Counted from the first letter of the stretch, positions 16,225-25,035 are shown. The stretch: 64,000 nucleotides of DNA from Pedobacter miscanthi (GCF_003315595.1 NZ_QNQU01000009.1:1-64000); one strand, 5' to 3'. The notes: generated by a model from the sequence alone, not told the origin. Translations and numbers: made by a program.

Positions 16225-17841
16225 ATGAAAAAATTCGCCCTTTATACCTGCATTTTACTTGCAGGATTGAGCACGGCCTGCAGGAAAAACCAGATTACAG
16301 AAAATCAGGAAGACCTTCCTGGTTTAAAAAACAAAACTTCGCTGGTAAATCCCAACCTGGTTACACAAACCCGCAACCTTAACCTGATCTATTTTGTACC
16401 AAGCGACCTGGATACTTTGCCTAATTATAGAAAAAGACTGAGTGATTTGATGATATGGGGACAAAACTGGTACAAAGGTGAAATGAACCGCAACGGCTAC
16501 GGTAATAAAACTTTTGGATTACTGCCTGATACGGCTACAGGTGGTGTAAAAATTATACTGATCAGGGGAAGCTTGCCAAAAAGCAGTTATCCTTATTCAG
16601 GCGGAAGTGGTGCAGTTGCAAGCGAGATCAACGCTTATTTTGCTGCCCATCCTACGGAAAAAACCAGCGACCATACGCTGATTATTATCCCGCGTTACAG
16701 TTTTCAGCCCGATGGTACACCAAGTGGCGGACCGTTTTACGGAACAGGAAAATGGTGTTATGCGCTCGACTATGAGGGTATGGACATTAAAAACCTGGGC
16801 AAAAATGACACAGATGGTAACCGCTTCAGTGTTTGGTTCGGCGGTATGATGCACGAGCTTGGCCATGGTTTAAACCTGCCGCACAATTGCCAGAAAGTTT
16901 CAGAAAACGCAACCTTGGGCATGGCCTTAATGTGGGCCGGTAACGGAACGCTGGGTAAATCGCCAACTTTTTTAACTGCAACCGATGCCGCCATTTTAAA
17001 TGTGAACCAGATTTTTAATAACGACAGCAAAACCTATTACGGTGCGGTTTCGGCAAGTATAGATAAAATACATGCTAGTTATTCTTCAACAAAAAGTGCG
17101 ATTATTGTATCCGGTAAATATTCTACAAGCGTTAAGGTGAACAGCATTGTATACTACAACGATCCGAACGTTAATAACGAAGGTACCGGTGTAAACCACG
17201 ATTATAATGCCACCACCTGGGAATCTAAATCGATAGGTTTAGATAGTTTTTATGTCGAAATGCCCATTTCCGACCTGCAGTATAAATCGGACGGTATTCC
17301 TTACGAATTAAAGGTAAAACTGGTGCACGAAAACGGCAATGTAACCGAAACGGTTTATAATTATACATTTGCCAGCGGAGTTCCAGTTTTAACTTTCAGT
17401 ACGCAAAACGAATTGAGCAAAACAGGCTGGACAATCGCCTCATTCAGCTCGGAAGAAACCAGTGGTGAGGGTACCGTAAACGGAAGGGCAGCTAAACTGA
17501 TCGATGGCAGCTCGGCTACTTACTGGCATTCGAGGTGGACAAGTTCGGCAACCAGTTATCCACACACTATCGTAGTTGACTTGGGATCGGTTAAAACCGC
17601 AAACGGATTGAGTTTAACCCAACGCAGCGGTTTATCGCGGGCGGTTAAAAACTTCCAGGTATTAACCAGTACCGATGGCACTAATTTCACCGCTGTAAAT
17701 AACTATGTGGCTCAAAACACCTATGGAGCGCAATATTTTAGCTTTGGCACGGCTAAATCGCTAAGGTATTTCAAAGTTATTGCCAATTCTGCTTATGATG
17801 GCCTTCAGTTTGCAGCCCTTGCAGAATTAGGATTATACTAA
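16225..17841 (+). CDS. Lipoprotein with metzincin-like protease and C-terminal F5/8 type C domain
   Basis: 538 residues. A lipobox L-S-T-A-C puts the lipidated cysteine at residue 19. The zinc motif H-E-L-G-H-G-L-N-L-P-H starts at residue 210 (H210, H214, H220), a metzincin pattern with Asn where Gly is usual. A likely Met-turn (A-L-M-W-A-G) follows about 20 residues later. Residues ~395-538 form a discoidin/CBM32-like domain (D-G-S-S-A-T-Y-W-H-S-R-W and V-D-L-G-S). Probably a surface protease or glycoprotein-targeting enzyme anchored to the outer membrane. Monocistronic, with a terminator right after the stop. Confidence 0.85.
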   Translation: MKKFALYTCILLAGLSTACRKNQITENQEDLPGLKNKTSLVNPNLVTQTRNLNLIYFVPSDLDTLPNYRKRLSDLMIWGQNWYKGEMNRNGYGNKTFGLLPDTATGGVKIILIRGSLPKSSYPYSGGSGAVASEINAYFAAHPTEKTSDHTLIIIPRYSFQPDGTPSGGPFYGTGKWCYALDYEGMDIKNLGKNDTDGNRFSVWFGGMMHELGHGLNLPHNCQKVSENATLGMALMWAGNGTLGKSPTFLTATDAAILNVNQIFNNDSKTYYGAVSASIDKIHASYSSTKSAIIVSGKYSTSVKVNSIVYYNDPNVNNEGTGVNHDYNATTWESKSIGLDSFYVEMPISDLQYKSDGIPYELKVKLVHENGNVTETVYNYTFASGVPVLTFSTQNELSKTGWTIASFSSEETSGEGTVNGRAAKLIDGSSATYWHSRWTSSATSYPHTIVVDLGSVKTANGLSLTQRSGLSRAVKNFQVLTSTDGTNFTAVNNYVAQNTYGAQYFSFGTAKSLRYFKVIANSAYDGLQFAALAELGLY

Positions 17842-17864
17842 AAACAAAAAAGGATTTTAGATTT

Positions 17865-17900
17865 AAAGCTCCACCGATGTAAAGTTGATGGAGCTTTTTT
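17865..17900 (+). terminator. Intrinsic terminator
   Basis: aaagctcca (17865-17873) pairs with tggagcttt (17889-17897), followed by T residues. It may act in both directions for the convergent AraC gene. Confidence 0.85.
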
Positions 17901-17904
17901 AGAT

Positions 17905-18702
17905 TCATACCCGCGATGGTGCAATACCGAAGGCCTTTTTAAAAGCAAACGAAAAATGTGAAAGGTCTTTAAAACCAACCTCAAGGTATACATCAGATGA
18001 TTTCCAGCCTTTTTCGGTAATCAGGTAATAGGCATCATTTAACCGTTTTTTCTGTAGCCAGCGGTTAGGCGAAAGGTTAAATATCTTTTCGAAATCCCTT
18101 TTAAAGGTAGCCAGACTCCTGCCTGTTAAATAGGCAAAGCGGCTTATGTCTACATTAAATTTGTAATTCGCGTTCATATAGGCTTCGAGATCGATTTTTC
18201 CGGGTTCAGAAAAATCAAAAAGCACATCCTTTAGCACCGGGTTGGTTTGCAATAAGATGATTACCGCTTCCTTAACTTTTAAATCAACTAAAGCCTGGTT
18301 AGATCCATTATTTCCGTCGAGGTAAGGCCAAAGCGAATCAATATAATTTTTCAGCAGGCCATTGGTTTCGAGTGCCAAACCTTTAATATCGGGGTTGGGT
18401 TTGTCCATTTGCAGGTTATACTCCGTGCTGATGCTGTGCAGAATCTCCTGATCGATATTAATGCTGATGGATTTAAACTCTCCGCCTGCCGGAGGATATT
18501 TGGTATAACGCGCCAGCTGGTTCCGCCTGAAAAACCTGAAGTCGCCATCCGAAAAGGTAAATTTTTCACCGCCGATAAAAATCTCCGAAGTACCGGCAAT
18601 CACCAGCCCTAAAGAATGGTTGGGTATAAACTGTTCGCCCTCACTGCTTTTTTGAGCATAACAGGAAAACATAATATCCGGACGTTTTAATTGATTTGGC
18701 AT
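17905..18702 (-). CDS. AraC-family transcriptional regulator
   Basis: 265 residues from the chosen start (MPNQLKRPDIM). A longer frame to 18759 exists, but its extra 19 residues are translated from an interspersed family B repeat, so I reject it. The C-terminal ~100 residues carry the two helix-turn-helix motifs (F-A-Y-L-T-G-R-S-L-A-T-F-K-R-D-F and K-S-S-D-V-Y-L-E-V-G-F-K-D-L-S-H-F-S-F-A-F-K-K). The N-terminal part is a cupin-like sensor. Ligand and targets unknown. Confidence 0.9.
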   Translation of the reverse strand: MPNQLKRPDIMFSCYAQKSSEGEQFIPNHSLGLVIAGTSEIFIGGEKFTFSDGDFRFFRRNQLARYTKYPPAGGEFKSISINIDQEILHSISTEYNLQMDKPNPDIKGLALETNGLLKNYIDSLWPYLDGNNGSNQALVDLKVKEAVIILLQTNPVLKDVLFDFSEPGKIDLEAYMNANYKFNVDISRFAYLTGRSLATFKRDFEKIFNLSPNRWLQKKRLNDAYYLITEKGWKSSDVYLEVGFKDLSHFSFAFKKAFGIAPSRV

Positions 18703-18745
18703 GTTGTTCAAATTTAAGGTTTTTAAGCGGATTGATGTATTTTTT

Positions 18746-18824
18746 AACCACAGATGCACACAGGTAAAAACAGATGTTAATTCTGTAATATGTCATCTGT
18801 GTTCATCCTTCTTATCTGTGGTTA
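18746..18824. repeat. Family B repeat, copy 1
   Basis: Runs from aaccacagatgcacacag to tatctgtggtt; the ends are inverted copies. Copy 2 lies 175 bp away with nearly the same interior (ttaattct..aatatgtcatctg). Confidence 0.75.
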
Positions 18825-18920
18825 ATATTTTTTACTAATCGCCACGGATGCACTAAAAACACAGATTATAATCTTTTTATGTGTTATTCTATTACATTTT
18901 GCATGGCTTATTATTTTTTT

Positions 18921-18987
18921 ACCACAGATGCACACAGATCTTAATTCTACAATATGTCATCTGGGTTCATCCTTTTTATCTATGGTT
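18921..18987. repeat. Family B repeat, copy 2
   Basis: Starts accacagatgcacacagat and ends tatctatggtta. It is an imperfect duplicate of copy 1 in direct orientation. Confidence 0.75.
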
Positions 18988-19029
18988 AATATTTAAGCAA
19001 TTGCAATACATGCTAAGAGAAAAAATTCC

Positions 19030-19165
19030 GTGCAAATCTGTGTCTCCGTGGCGACATAATTGTCTGATCTTAACTGAAGTAAGAATCCTTCGACTCCGCT
19101 CAGGATGACAAAACGAGCGAAAAACTATTCTAATAAATACTCAGTGTTAAGTTGTGTCTCCGTGG
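19030..19165. repeat. Degenerate repeat pieces
   Basis: Contains gcaaatctgtgtctccgtggcgac and gttgtgtctccgtggcaag (family B-like ends), plus ccttcgactccgctcaggatgac (family A-like end). No gene is seen between the AraC and SDR genes. Confidence 0.5.
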
Positions 19166-19199
19166 CAAGAAACTATAAATGAATTTGCTACCAAAAAAC

Positions 19200-20087
19200 T
19201 TACTTCTTTATAAAAGACTTCCCTAAATCTGTAGCTAAAAAGTTCTCTGCTTCATCATGATCGGTTGATAAACTTACGTCCATCCATTTTTCCATTTCGG
19301 CAGTTCTTGCAGCATCAGCCTGTTTAAGCAGGCCGATGGCTTCACTTCCCAATACCAAATGCATTGGCGGTTCAGGGCTTTCTACCAGGTTAATCATGGC
19401 TTTTGCGGCTTTTTCCGGATCACCCATTGGTACAAATTTTCCACTTTTAAAGAAATCAGAACGTTTTTCAACACTGTTTTCGTAACCTTCTACAGCGGGT
19501 GCGTATGTCATCGAATCTCCGGCCCAATCGGTACGGAAACCGCCTGGTTCTACACTGGTTACAAAAATCCCCAAATCTAACACTTCTTTGGCCAACGCTT
19601 CAGTAAAACCGCCCAATCCAAATTTTGCAGCCTGGTACATACTTAACCCGGCATTACCTACGCGGCCACCTACCGAACTGATCTGTAAAATCCTGCCTGA
19701 GCGTTGTTTGCGCATAAAAGGCAATACGGCGCGGGTAATTTCAATAGGCGCATACAAATTGGTTTCCAGCTGACTGCGTACCTGCTCTTCGGTAAAAGCT
19801 TCGGCGGCACCAACAATACCAAAACCAGCATTATTTACCAATACATCTATCCTACCAAAATGTTCTACTGCCGCCTCTACCGCTAAATGAACCTGATCAT
19901 AATTGGTAACATCTAAAGTAACCGGCAAAACCTGACCGGGGTATTTTTCTACAAAATCATTTAATGCTTCGATATTTCTTGCCGTTGCAGCAACAAAATC
20001 ACCTTTTGCCAATACCTGTGCTGTGAGGCTACGTCCCAATCCGCGGGAGCTACCTGTTATAAACCAAACTTTTTTCATTTTTTCCAT
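19200..20087 (-). CDS. SDR family oxidoreductase
   Basis: 295 residues. Classical short-chain dehydrogenase: the cofactor motif T-G-S-S-R-G-L-G-R starts near residue 11, with N-N-A-G-F-G near 86-91. The catalytic serine is in Q-I-S-S-V-G-G and the catalytic pair is in Y-Q-A-A-K near residue 152. An R at the end of the second strand (A-T-A-R-N) suggests NADP. Single gene. An internal ATG (M4) is an alternative start. Substrate unknown. Confidence 0.92.
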   Translation of the reverse strand: MEKMKKVWFITGSSRGLGRSLTAQVLAKGDFVAATARNIEALNDFVEKYPGQVLPVTLDVTNYDQVHLAVEAAVEHFGRIDVLVNNAGFGIVGAAEAFTEEQVRSQLETNLYAPIEITRAVLPFMRKQRSGRILQISSVGGRVGNAGLSMYQAAKFGLGGFTEALAKEVLDLGIFVTSVEPGGFRTDWAGDSMTYAPAVEGYENSVEKRSDFFKSGKFVPMGDPEKAAKAMINLVESPEPPMHLVLGSEAIGLLKQADAARTAEMEKWMDVSLSTDHDEAENFLATDLGKSFIKK

Positions 20088-20229
20088 TATTTATATTCAA
20101 AGGTAGCTCGTAAGAGAAGGCTAAGCTTTGCTGAAAGGATCAATTTACTTTGTTAAAAAGCTCATTTAACTTTTGCGGGAACCTTTTTAACAGATTTGTT
20201 GTTGAACTATAGGAAATAACCAAAATATT

Positions 20230-20421
20230 ATGGCTGAGAAAAAGAAAAAAGGCAAAAAGAAAAAGGATAAAAAGAAAGGCAAGAAAAACAAATTGGGTGT
20301 TAAAAATTCGCTGGTAAATAACATTAATGCCCGCAAGAAAAAAGGCAAATCCCGATCTAAAAAGAAATCAAAAATTAGTAAAAAGGCCTATAAAAAAATG
20401 CAGAAGGGCTGGAAAAAGTAG
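20230..20421 (+). CDS. Small Lys-rich basic protein
   Basis: 63 residues, about half lysine, in K-K-K-G-K and S-K-K-K-S-K runs, with one less basic segment (L-G-V-K-N-S-L-V-N-N-I-N-A). No cysteine, no membrane segment. The composition suggests nucleic-acid binding, like histone-H1-like or ribosome-associated small proteins, but no family is recognised. Translation is supported only by an open frame with ATG and flanking gaps. It is followed by the MarR operon in the same direction. Confidence 0.6.
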   Translation: MAEKKKKGKKKKDKKKGKKNKLGVKNSLVNNINARKKKGKSRSKKKSKISKKAYKKMQKGWKK

Positions 20422-20478
20422 CATTTGTAAATCCTGTGTCGATTTTTTAAAAAACATAATTTCTTAAATAAAGAGGCG

Positions 20479-20506
20479 TATATTTGTAAGGTAAACTTAT
20501 AAGTTT
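20479..20506 (+). promoter_or_regulatory. MarR operon promoter and palindromic operator
   Basis: The -7 box TATATTTG (20479-20486) is followed by the perfect 14-bp palindrome aaacttataagttt (20493-20506), which ends 11 bp before the marR-type ATG. The dyad would cover the transcription start, as expected for autorepression. Confidence 0.6.
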
Positions 20507-20517
20507 TACTTATTAAT

Positions 20518-20949
20518 ATGAGTACAAAAAATAGTCAGGACATCGCTGCGCAACTCCGTCCGGTTTTAACCCGTTTGGTGAGAAAAATGCGCAAACTTTC
20601 GCCTGTAGATACGCCATTATCACAAACCGAAAGGGCTGTATTGGTTTCGTTAGAAAATCAAAGCCTACTTGCTGCAGAACTTGCGGTGATCGAAAAAATA
20701 ACTCCACAATCGATGGGACAGGTGATTACCCATTTAAATGAACTCGGCCTGATTGAAAAAAAGCCATCCGATACCGATAAGCGCAAAATATACCTTTCCA
20801 TTTCGGCACTGGGCAAAGAGATGATCCAGCAGGTGCGGAACGAGCGCAATGAATGGTTAAGCAAAGCCATTGCCGAAGTGTGCAATAAAGAAGAACAGGA
20901 AATTTTAAAGGCAGCAATTGGTCCGTTGGCCAAACTGGTAGAATATTAA
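20518..20949 (+). CDS. MarR-family transcriptional regulator
   Basis: 143 residues. Winged helix in the middle: E-R-A-V-L-V-S-L-E-N, L-A-A-E-L-A-V-I-E-K-I-T-P-Q-S-M-G-Q-V-I-T-H-L, then the wing K-P-S-D-T-D-K-R-K-I-Y. Helical dimerisation ends. It is first in a tight three-gene operon (4 bp to the MFS gene). A palindrome in its leader makes autorepression likely. Inducer unknown, possibly the substrate of the transporter. Confidence 0.92.
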   Translation: MSTKNSQDIAAQLRPVLTRLVRKMRKLSPVDTPLSQTERAVLVSLENQSLLAAELAVIEKITPQSMGQVITHLNELGLIEKKPSDTDKRKIYLSISALGKEMIQQVRNERNEWLSKAIAEVCNKEEQEILKAAIGPLAKLVEY

Positions 20950-20953
20950 GAAT

Positions 20954-22213
20954 ATGAAAATCAGCACATTTAATGCCTTTAAAAGCCGTAATTATCGGTT
21001 ATACTTTGGCGGACAGTCTATTTCGCTGATTGGAACCTGGATGCAGAAAACTGCCGTAAGCTGGGTAATTTATTCAGAAACCCATTCTAAATTTATGCTG
21101 GGTTTAACGCTTTTTGCCAGTCTCTTCCCCTCATTTATTTTTTCCTTTTTAGGCGGAGTCGCTTCCGATCGTTATAACCGTTACAAGCTATTGTTAATCA
21201 CTCAGGTAGCCTCCATGATCCAGGCCGTATTGTTAACCTTGTTGATTTTCTTCAGGCATTATTCGGTATGGGAAATTATTGCATTAAGTGCTTTGCTCGG
21301 GCTGATTAATGCCTTTGATGTTCCCGCAAGGCAATCGCTGGTTTACGAAATGGTGGATGATAAAGCCGATCTGCCCAATGCACTTGCACTAAACTCATCG
21401 ATGGTTAATTTATCGAGGTTAATCGGCCCGGGTTTAGCTGGACTGGCTTTAGAAAAATTTGGCGACGATATCTGTTTCGGCCTTAATGCCGTAAGTTTTA
21501 TTGCAGTTATTGGTTCTTTACTGATGATGAAACTGCCAAAATATATTGCAAAACCCAATACCAAAAATGTAGTGGAAGAACTGAAAGAAGGTTTTGCCTA
21601 TATCAGGAAAACACCTTCTATCAGCATTATCCTGGTTATGCTGGCGTTGATTAGTTTAACGGTTTTACCTTTCAGTACACTAATTCCTGTTTATGCGAAA
21701 GATATCTTTAAAGGTACGGCATCAACTTTTGGTGTAATTGACAGTGTGATCGGTTTGGGTGCTTTCTCGGGCGCTATTTTTCTCGCCTCGTTAAAACCCG
21801 GACGAAACCTCAGGAAAATCCTTGCTATTAACACCTTAATTTTCGGATTGGGCCTGATTTTGTTTTCGCACACCACTTATTACCCTATTGCACTGGTTTT
21901 TGCTACCATTTCGGGCTTCGGCATGATGTCGCAGATCACCATTAGCAATACCCTCATCCAAACCACAGTCGATCCATCCATGCGCGGCCGCGTTATCAGT
22001 TTTTATGCGATGGCATTTTTCGGTATGCAACCTTTGGGCGGATTACTGGTAGGTGCCATTTCGCAATGGATCGGCACACCCGATACGGTTTTAATGGAGG
22101 GCGCTATTGCACTTTTTATCGGCACTTATTTATACCGGAAACTCCGGAAAGATGAAATAAAAAATACAGCCATCAAACCAGAAATTAACCAGCTCGAATT
22201 AGAAAAAATATAA
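20954..22213 (+). CDS. MFS transporter (enterobactin-exporter-like)
   Basis: 419 residues with about 12 hydrophobic segments. The N terminus F-K-S-R-N-Y-R-L-Y-F-G-G-Q and the loop motif G-G-V-A-S-D-R-Y-N-R-Y-K (~67-78), with P-A-R-Q-S-L-V after TM4, are typical of the MFS_3/EntS-like group. Likely a proton-driven exporter of a small hydrophobic compound. It is co-transcribed with the MarR regulator upstream, and the isochorismatase-fold gene follows 15 bp downstream. Confidence 0.92.
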   Translation: MKISTFNAFKSRNYRLYFGGQSISLIGTWMQKTAVSWVIYSETHSKFMLGLTLFASLFPSFIFSFLGGVASDRYNRYKLLLITQVASMIQAVLLTLLIFFRHYSVWEIIALSALLGLINAFDVPARQSLVYEMVDDKADLPNALALNSSMVNLSRLIGPGLAGLALEKFGDDICFGLNAVSFIAVIGSLLMMKLPKYIAKPNTKNVVEELKEGFAYIRKTPSISIILVMLALISLTVLPFSTLIPVYAKDIFKGTASTFGVIDSVIGLGAFSGAIFLASLKPGRNLRKILAINTLIFGLGLILFSHTTYYPIALVFATISGFGMMSQITISNTLIQTTVDPSMRGRVISFYAMAFFGMQPLGGLLVGAISQWIGTPDTVLMEGAIALFIGTYLYRKLRKDEIKNTAIKPEINQLELEKI

Positions 22214-22228
22214 TAAATCACTATAAAA

Positions 22229-22792
22229 ATGGTTACTTCAATAGATAAAAAAACAGCCTTGGTTTTAATCGATCTTCAGAAAGGAATTGTACAATTTCCT
22301 GTCGTAAAGCCTGTTAACGAAATTTTAGCAAAAGCCGCAGCATTGGTTTCGGCATTCCGCAAAGCAGATCTGCCCATTGTAGTGGTAAACGTAGATCCGA
22401 CCAAATCACTGCTGAATAATTTACGTACAGATGCCAATGCAAAATTTACCAGCTTCCCTGACGAATGGTTCGAAATTGCGCCAGAAATTAAAACCACAGA
22501 AAATGATATTTTCATCACAAAAAATGCATGGAATGCTTTTACAAATCCAAAGCTTGATGCTGAACTGAAAAAACGGGGAATCACCGGAATTGTACTTGCT
22601 GGCATTTCTACCAGTGTGGGTGTAGAGGGAACGGCCAGGGCAGCTAGCGAACATGGCTACAACATTACTTTTGCAGAAGACGCAATTGCAGATACGAATG
22701 CAGATGCGCACGAACATAGTGTAAAGCGCATTTTTCCACGGTTGGGCGAAGTTGATGATACAGATAAGATTATTGAGGCCTTGAAAAGCTAG
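22229..22792 (+). CDS. Isochorismatase-family protein lacking the usual catalytic cysteine
   Basis: 187 residues. The fold is clear: V-L-I-D-L-Q-K-G-I-V with the catalytic Asp near residue 14, and I-T-K-N-A-W-N-A-F with the Lys near residue 95. The segment that normally holds the nucleophile reads A-G-I-S-T-S-V-G-V-E-G-T-A-R, with Gly where Cys is expected. So it has the fold of a cysteine hydrolase, but the classical mechanism appears impossible. It may use another mechanism or bind rather than cleave. Third gene of the MarR-MFS operon. Confidence 0.85.
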   Translation: MVTSIDKKTALVLIDLQKGIVQFPVVKPVNEILAKAAALVSAFRKADLPIVVVNVDPTKSLLNNLRTDANAKFTSFPDEWFEIAPEIKTTENDIFITKNAWNAFTNPKLDAELKKRGITGIVLAGISTSVGVEGTARAASEHGYNITFAEDAIADTNADAHEHSVKRIFPRLGEVDDTDKIIEALKS

Positions 22793-22834
22793 CATATCTT
22801 CGGCAGAAACACTGTCACACTGAGCAAGCTTTAT

Positions 22835-22855
22835 CGGTCGGTGGCTCACTGACCG
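22835..22855. repeat. Family C palindrome (ggtcggtg-nnn-cac)
   Basis: cggtcggtg and cactgaccg (one G-T pair) around gct, 3-nt centre. Relatives at 23204 and 26908. Confidence 0.7.
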
Positions 22856-22876
22856 AAACCACAATTAACTTTTACT

Positions 22877-23037
22877 GGTCTTAGCGTCTTCAATGCTATT
22901 AAGTTAGGTTTTTTAACCACAGATGCACACAGATAAACACGGATTTCATCTGTGTGCATCCTTTTTATCTGTGGTTAAATTATATATCCGGGGTTATTGG
23001 CTTAACTTAATAGCATTGTTAGCGTCTCGCTAAGACC
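22877..23037. repeat. Nested inverted repeat enclosing a family B element
   Basis: Outer arms ggtcttagcg (22877-22886) and cgctaagacc (23028-23037). Second arms caatgctattaagtta (22891-22906) and taacttaatagcattg (23003-23018) are exact complements. The centre (22915-22977) is a family B repeat, itself palindromic (aaccacagatgcacacagat ... atctgtggtt). No reading frame inside. Confidence 0.8.
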
Positions 23038-23099
23038 ATCAGTTTATTATTACACTTTCTTAATCGCCACGGATGCACGGAAAAACACGGATTTTACGG

Positions 23100-23222
23100 C
23101 TCCATCGTCTGGAGGTCTAGCGAAGTGAAATCTATCAGGGCAGATCTCTCCCCCAAATATTCGGGACGTTTCAGTCGAGATGACGCCTTTTTTTGATTCT
23201 ATTGGTCGGTGTCTCACCGACC
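23100..23222. repeat. Family A fragment plus family C palindrome
   Basis: ctccatcgtctggag and ctagcgaagtgaaatctatc lead to ttcgggacgtttcagtcga and gatgacg (family A end). ggtcggtg-tct-caccgacc (23204-23222) is a perfect family C dyad with a 3-nt centre. It lies at the 3' end of the sulfatase gene. With 22835-23037 it fills the 444-bp gap. Confidence 0.7.
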
Positions 23223-23236
23223 GAAATCTTAACACC

Positions 23237-24928
23237 TTATGGCTTAGGCAGTACATGATTTTCTTTTGCCCAGGCCTGCCACTTTGCATTCAGCTCTTTT
23301 ACTTTATCAGGATGTTGGGCAGCCACATCATTTAATTCTGTCTTATCATTTCTGATGTTATAAAGATGCCAGGTAGAATCATCAGATAAATTAACCATTT
23401 TCCAGTCACCGGCTCGTACAAAACGTGCATTAAAGTGCTCGTTAAACAAAGTTTCGTGCCCGCTTGAAACCTTTCCTTTTAATGCAGGCACTAAACTTAA
23501 ACCTTGCATAGGTTTAATGTTATTTCCTTTATAATTGCCGGGATATTTCGCCTTGGCCAGTTCTACAAAAGTGGTCATAAAATCCATCACATGTCCAACC
23601 TGATCGCTATAACTTCCGTTCTTAGCCGTTATTCCTTTTGGCCAGAAAGCAATCATTGGGGTGTGTACACCACCTTCGTACGATTGTGCTTTAGCCAGTT
23701 GATATGGCGTATTGGCTACATTTGCCCAGATTGGTCCGATAGAGGTATAACTGGTTTGCGGACCCGGCATTACCTTTTTGTAAATGGGATAAGCAATTTT
23801 TTCTCCTGTCCTGGTTTCGCTTGGCCGGTCGAAACCTGGTCCGTAACGCATGGCATCTTCCGGACTAGCACCATTATCACTCAAGAAGATAATCAGCGTA
23901 TTATCCAGTTGATTGGTTTCTTTTAAAGTTTTAATGATCCGGCCAATCCCCTGGTCCATTCTATCGATCATAGCCGCATGCACAGCCATCGCCATTTCAT
24001 CAAAAGTTTTGGTTGGGTTATCTTCCCACTTCACGGTCGATTTGCGCGGAGATAAAGGAGCCGTTTTAGGATCAATCAATCCCATGGCAACCATTTTTTT
24101 ATATCTCGCTTCGCGGATGGCATCCCAGCCTACTTTATAAGTATCTTTATATTTAGCGATATCTTCAGGTTTTGCCTGTAAAGGCCAGTGTGGTGCATTT
24201 TCGGCTACATACAGGAAAAAAGGTTTATCGCCTTTACTAAATTCCCGGATATAAGTTGCAGCTGTATCGTTAATGGCATCGGTATGGTAATAATCTTTGG
24301 GCACTTCTTTAATCGGGGTTGTACCGCTTACCAGACTAAAAGGATCAAAAAAATCGACCACTCCCCAGAGTGTTCCAAAAAATTTTTCAAAACCCCTGCT
24401 GGTTGGATACTGATCGATTGGAGAAAACAGGGGAAAGTTTGTTTTATGGTTTAGCCAATCCAATTGTGCCTGAGGTGTTGACTGTTCGATGGTATTGGAA
24501 ACATGCCACTTGCCCGACATGGCGGTTCTGTAACCTGCATCTTTTAAAACTTCGGCTAATGTTACTGAATTTTCAGTGATGGCGCCGCGGTATCCTTCCA
24601 TATTCCGGTCGGTTGTCATTTCGCCGATGCCCGCGTTATGGTTGTAAAATCCGGTTAATAAAGCAGCCCGTGTAGGGCAACAGCGCGAGGTATTGTAAAA
24701 ATTCCTGAAACGTACTCCCCTACTTGCCAGAAAATCGATATTGGGTGTTTTAATTTCGCCTCCATAGCAACCAATGTCGGAAAAGCCCAGATCGTCGGCC
24801 AGAATCACGATAATGTTAGGTCTTTTATCTAAGGCTTTTTTAGGTTTAGGCTTATTGGTAAAAGCCATTAAAATGCCGATTGATCCGATGAAAAACAGGG
24901 CTGAATATTTGGTAAATGTGCGCATCAT
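23237..24928 (-). CDS. Exported sulfatase (arylsulfatase type, formylglycine-dependent)
   Basis: 563 residues. N-terminal hydrophobic signal (~8-24). Metal-binding L-A-D-D-L-G at ~43-48. The sulfatase signature C-C-P-T-R-A-A-L-L-T-G at 83-93 matches C-x-P-x-R-x4-T-G, with C83 the residue expected to become formylglycine. The second signature region G-Y-R-T-A-M-S-G-K-W-H follows. C-terminal sulfatase subdomain present. It removes sulfate esters from a glycan or aromatic substrate in the periplasm and needs a maturation enzyme not seen in this window. Monocistronic. Confidence 0.93.
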   Translation of the reverse strand: MMRTFTKYSALFFIGSIGILMAFTNKPKPKKALDKRPNIIVILADDLGFSDIGCYGGEIKTPNIDFLASRGVRFRNFYNTSRCCPTRAALLTGFYNHNAGIGEMTTDRNMEGYRGAITENSVTLAEVLKDAGYRTAMSGKWHVSNTIEQSTPQAQLDWLNHKTNFPLFSPIDQYPTSRGFEKFFGTLWGVVDFFDPFSLVSGTTPIKEVPKDYYHTDAINDTAATYIREFSKGDKPFFLYVAENAPHWPLQAKPEDIAKYKDTYKVGWDAIREARYKKMVAMGLIDPKTAPLSPRKSTVKWEDNPTKTFDEMAMAVHAAMIDRMDQGIGRIIKTLKETNQLDNTLIIFLSDNGASPEDAMRYGPGFDRPSETRTGEKIAYPIYKKVMPGPQTSYTSIGPIWANVANTPYQLAKAQSYEGGVHTPMIAFWPKGITAKNGSYSDQVGHVMDFMTTFVELAKAKYPGNYKGNNIKPMQGLSLVPALKGKVSSGHETLFNEHFNARFVRAGDWKMVNLSDDSTWHLYNIRNDKTELNDVAAQHPDKVKELNAKWQAWAKENHVLPKP

Positions 24929-25035
24929 ATCCTAAATTAAAATAAAAATCCGAAAGGGAGGATTTTATCAATTAATTTGTTGCAAACACAGCTAAATCGA
25001 TTTACATGGTATTTATCGGATGGTTCGACCTGAAA

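Noticed and set aside
18703..18759. N-terminal extension of the AraC regulator
   Set aside because: The extra codons lie in a family B repeat; the ATG at 18702 gives a normal family length.
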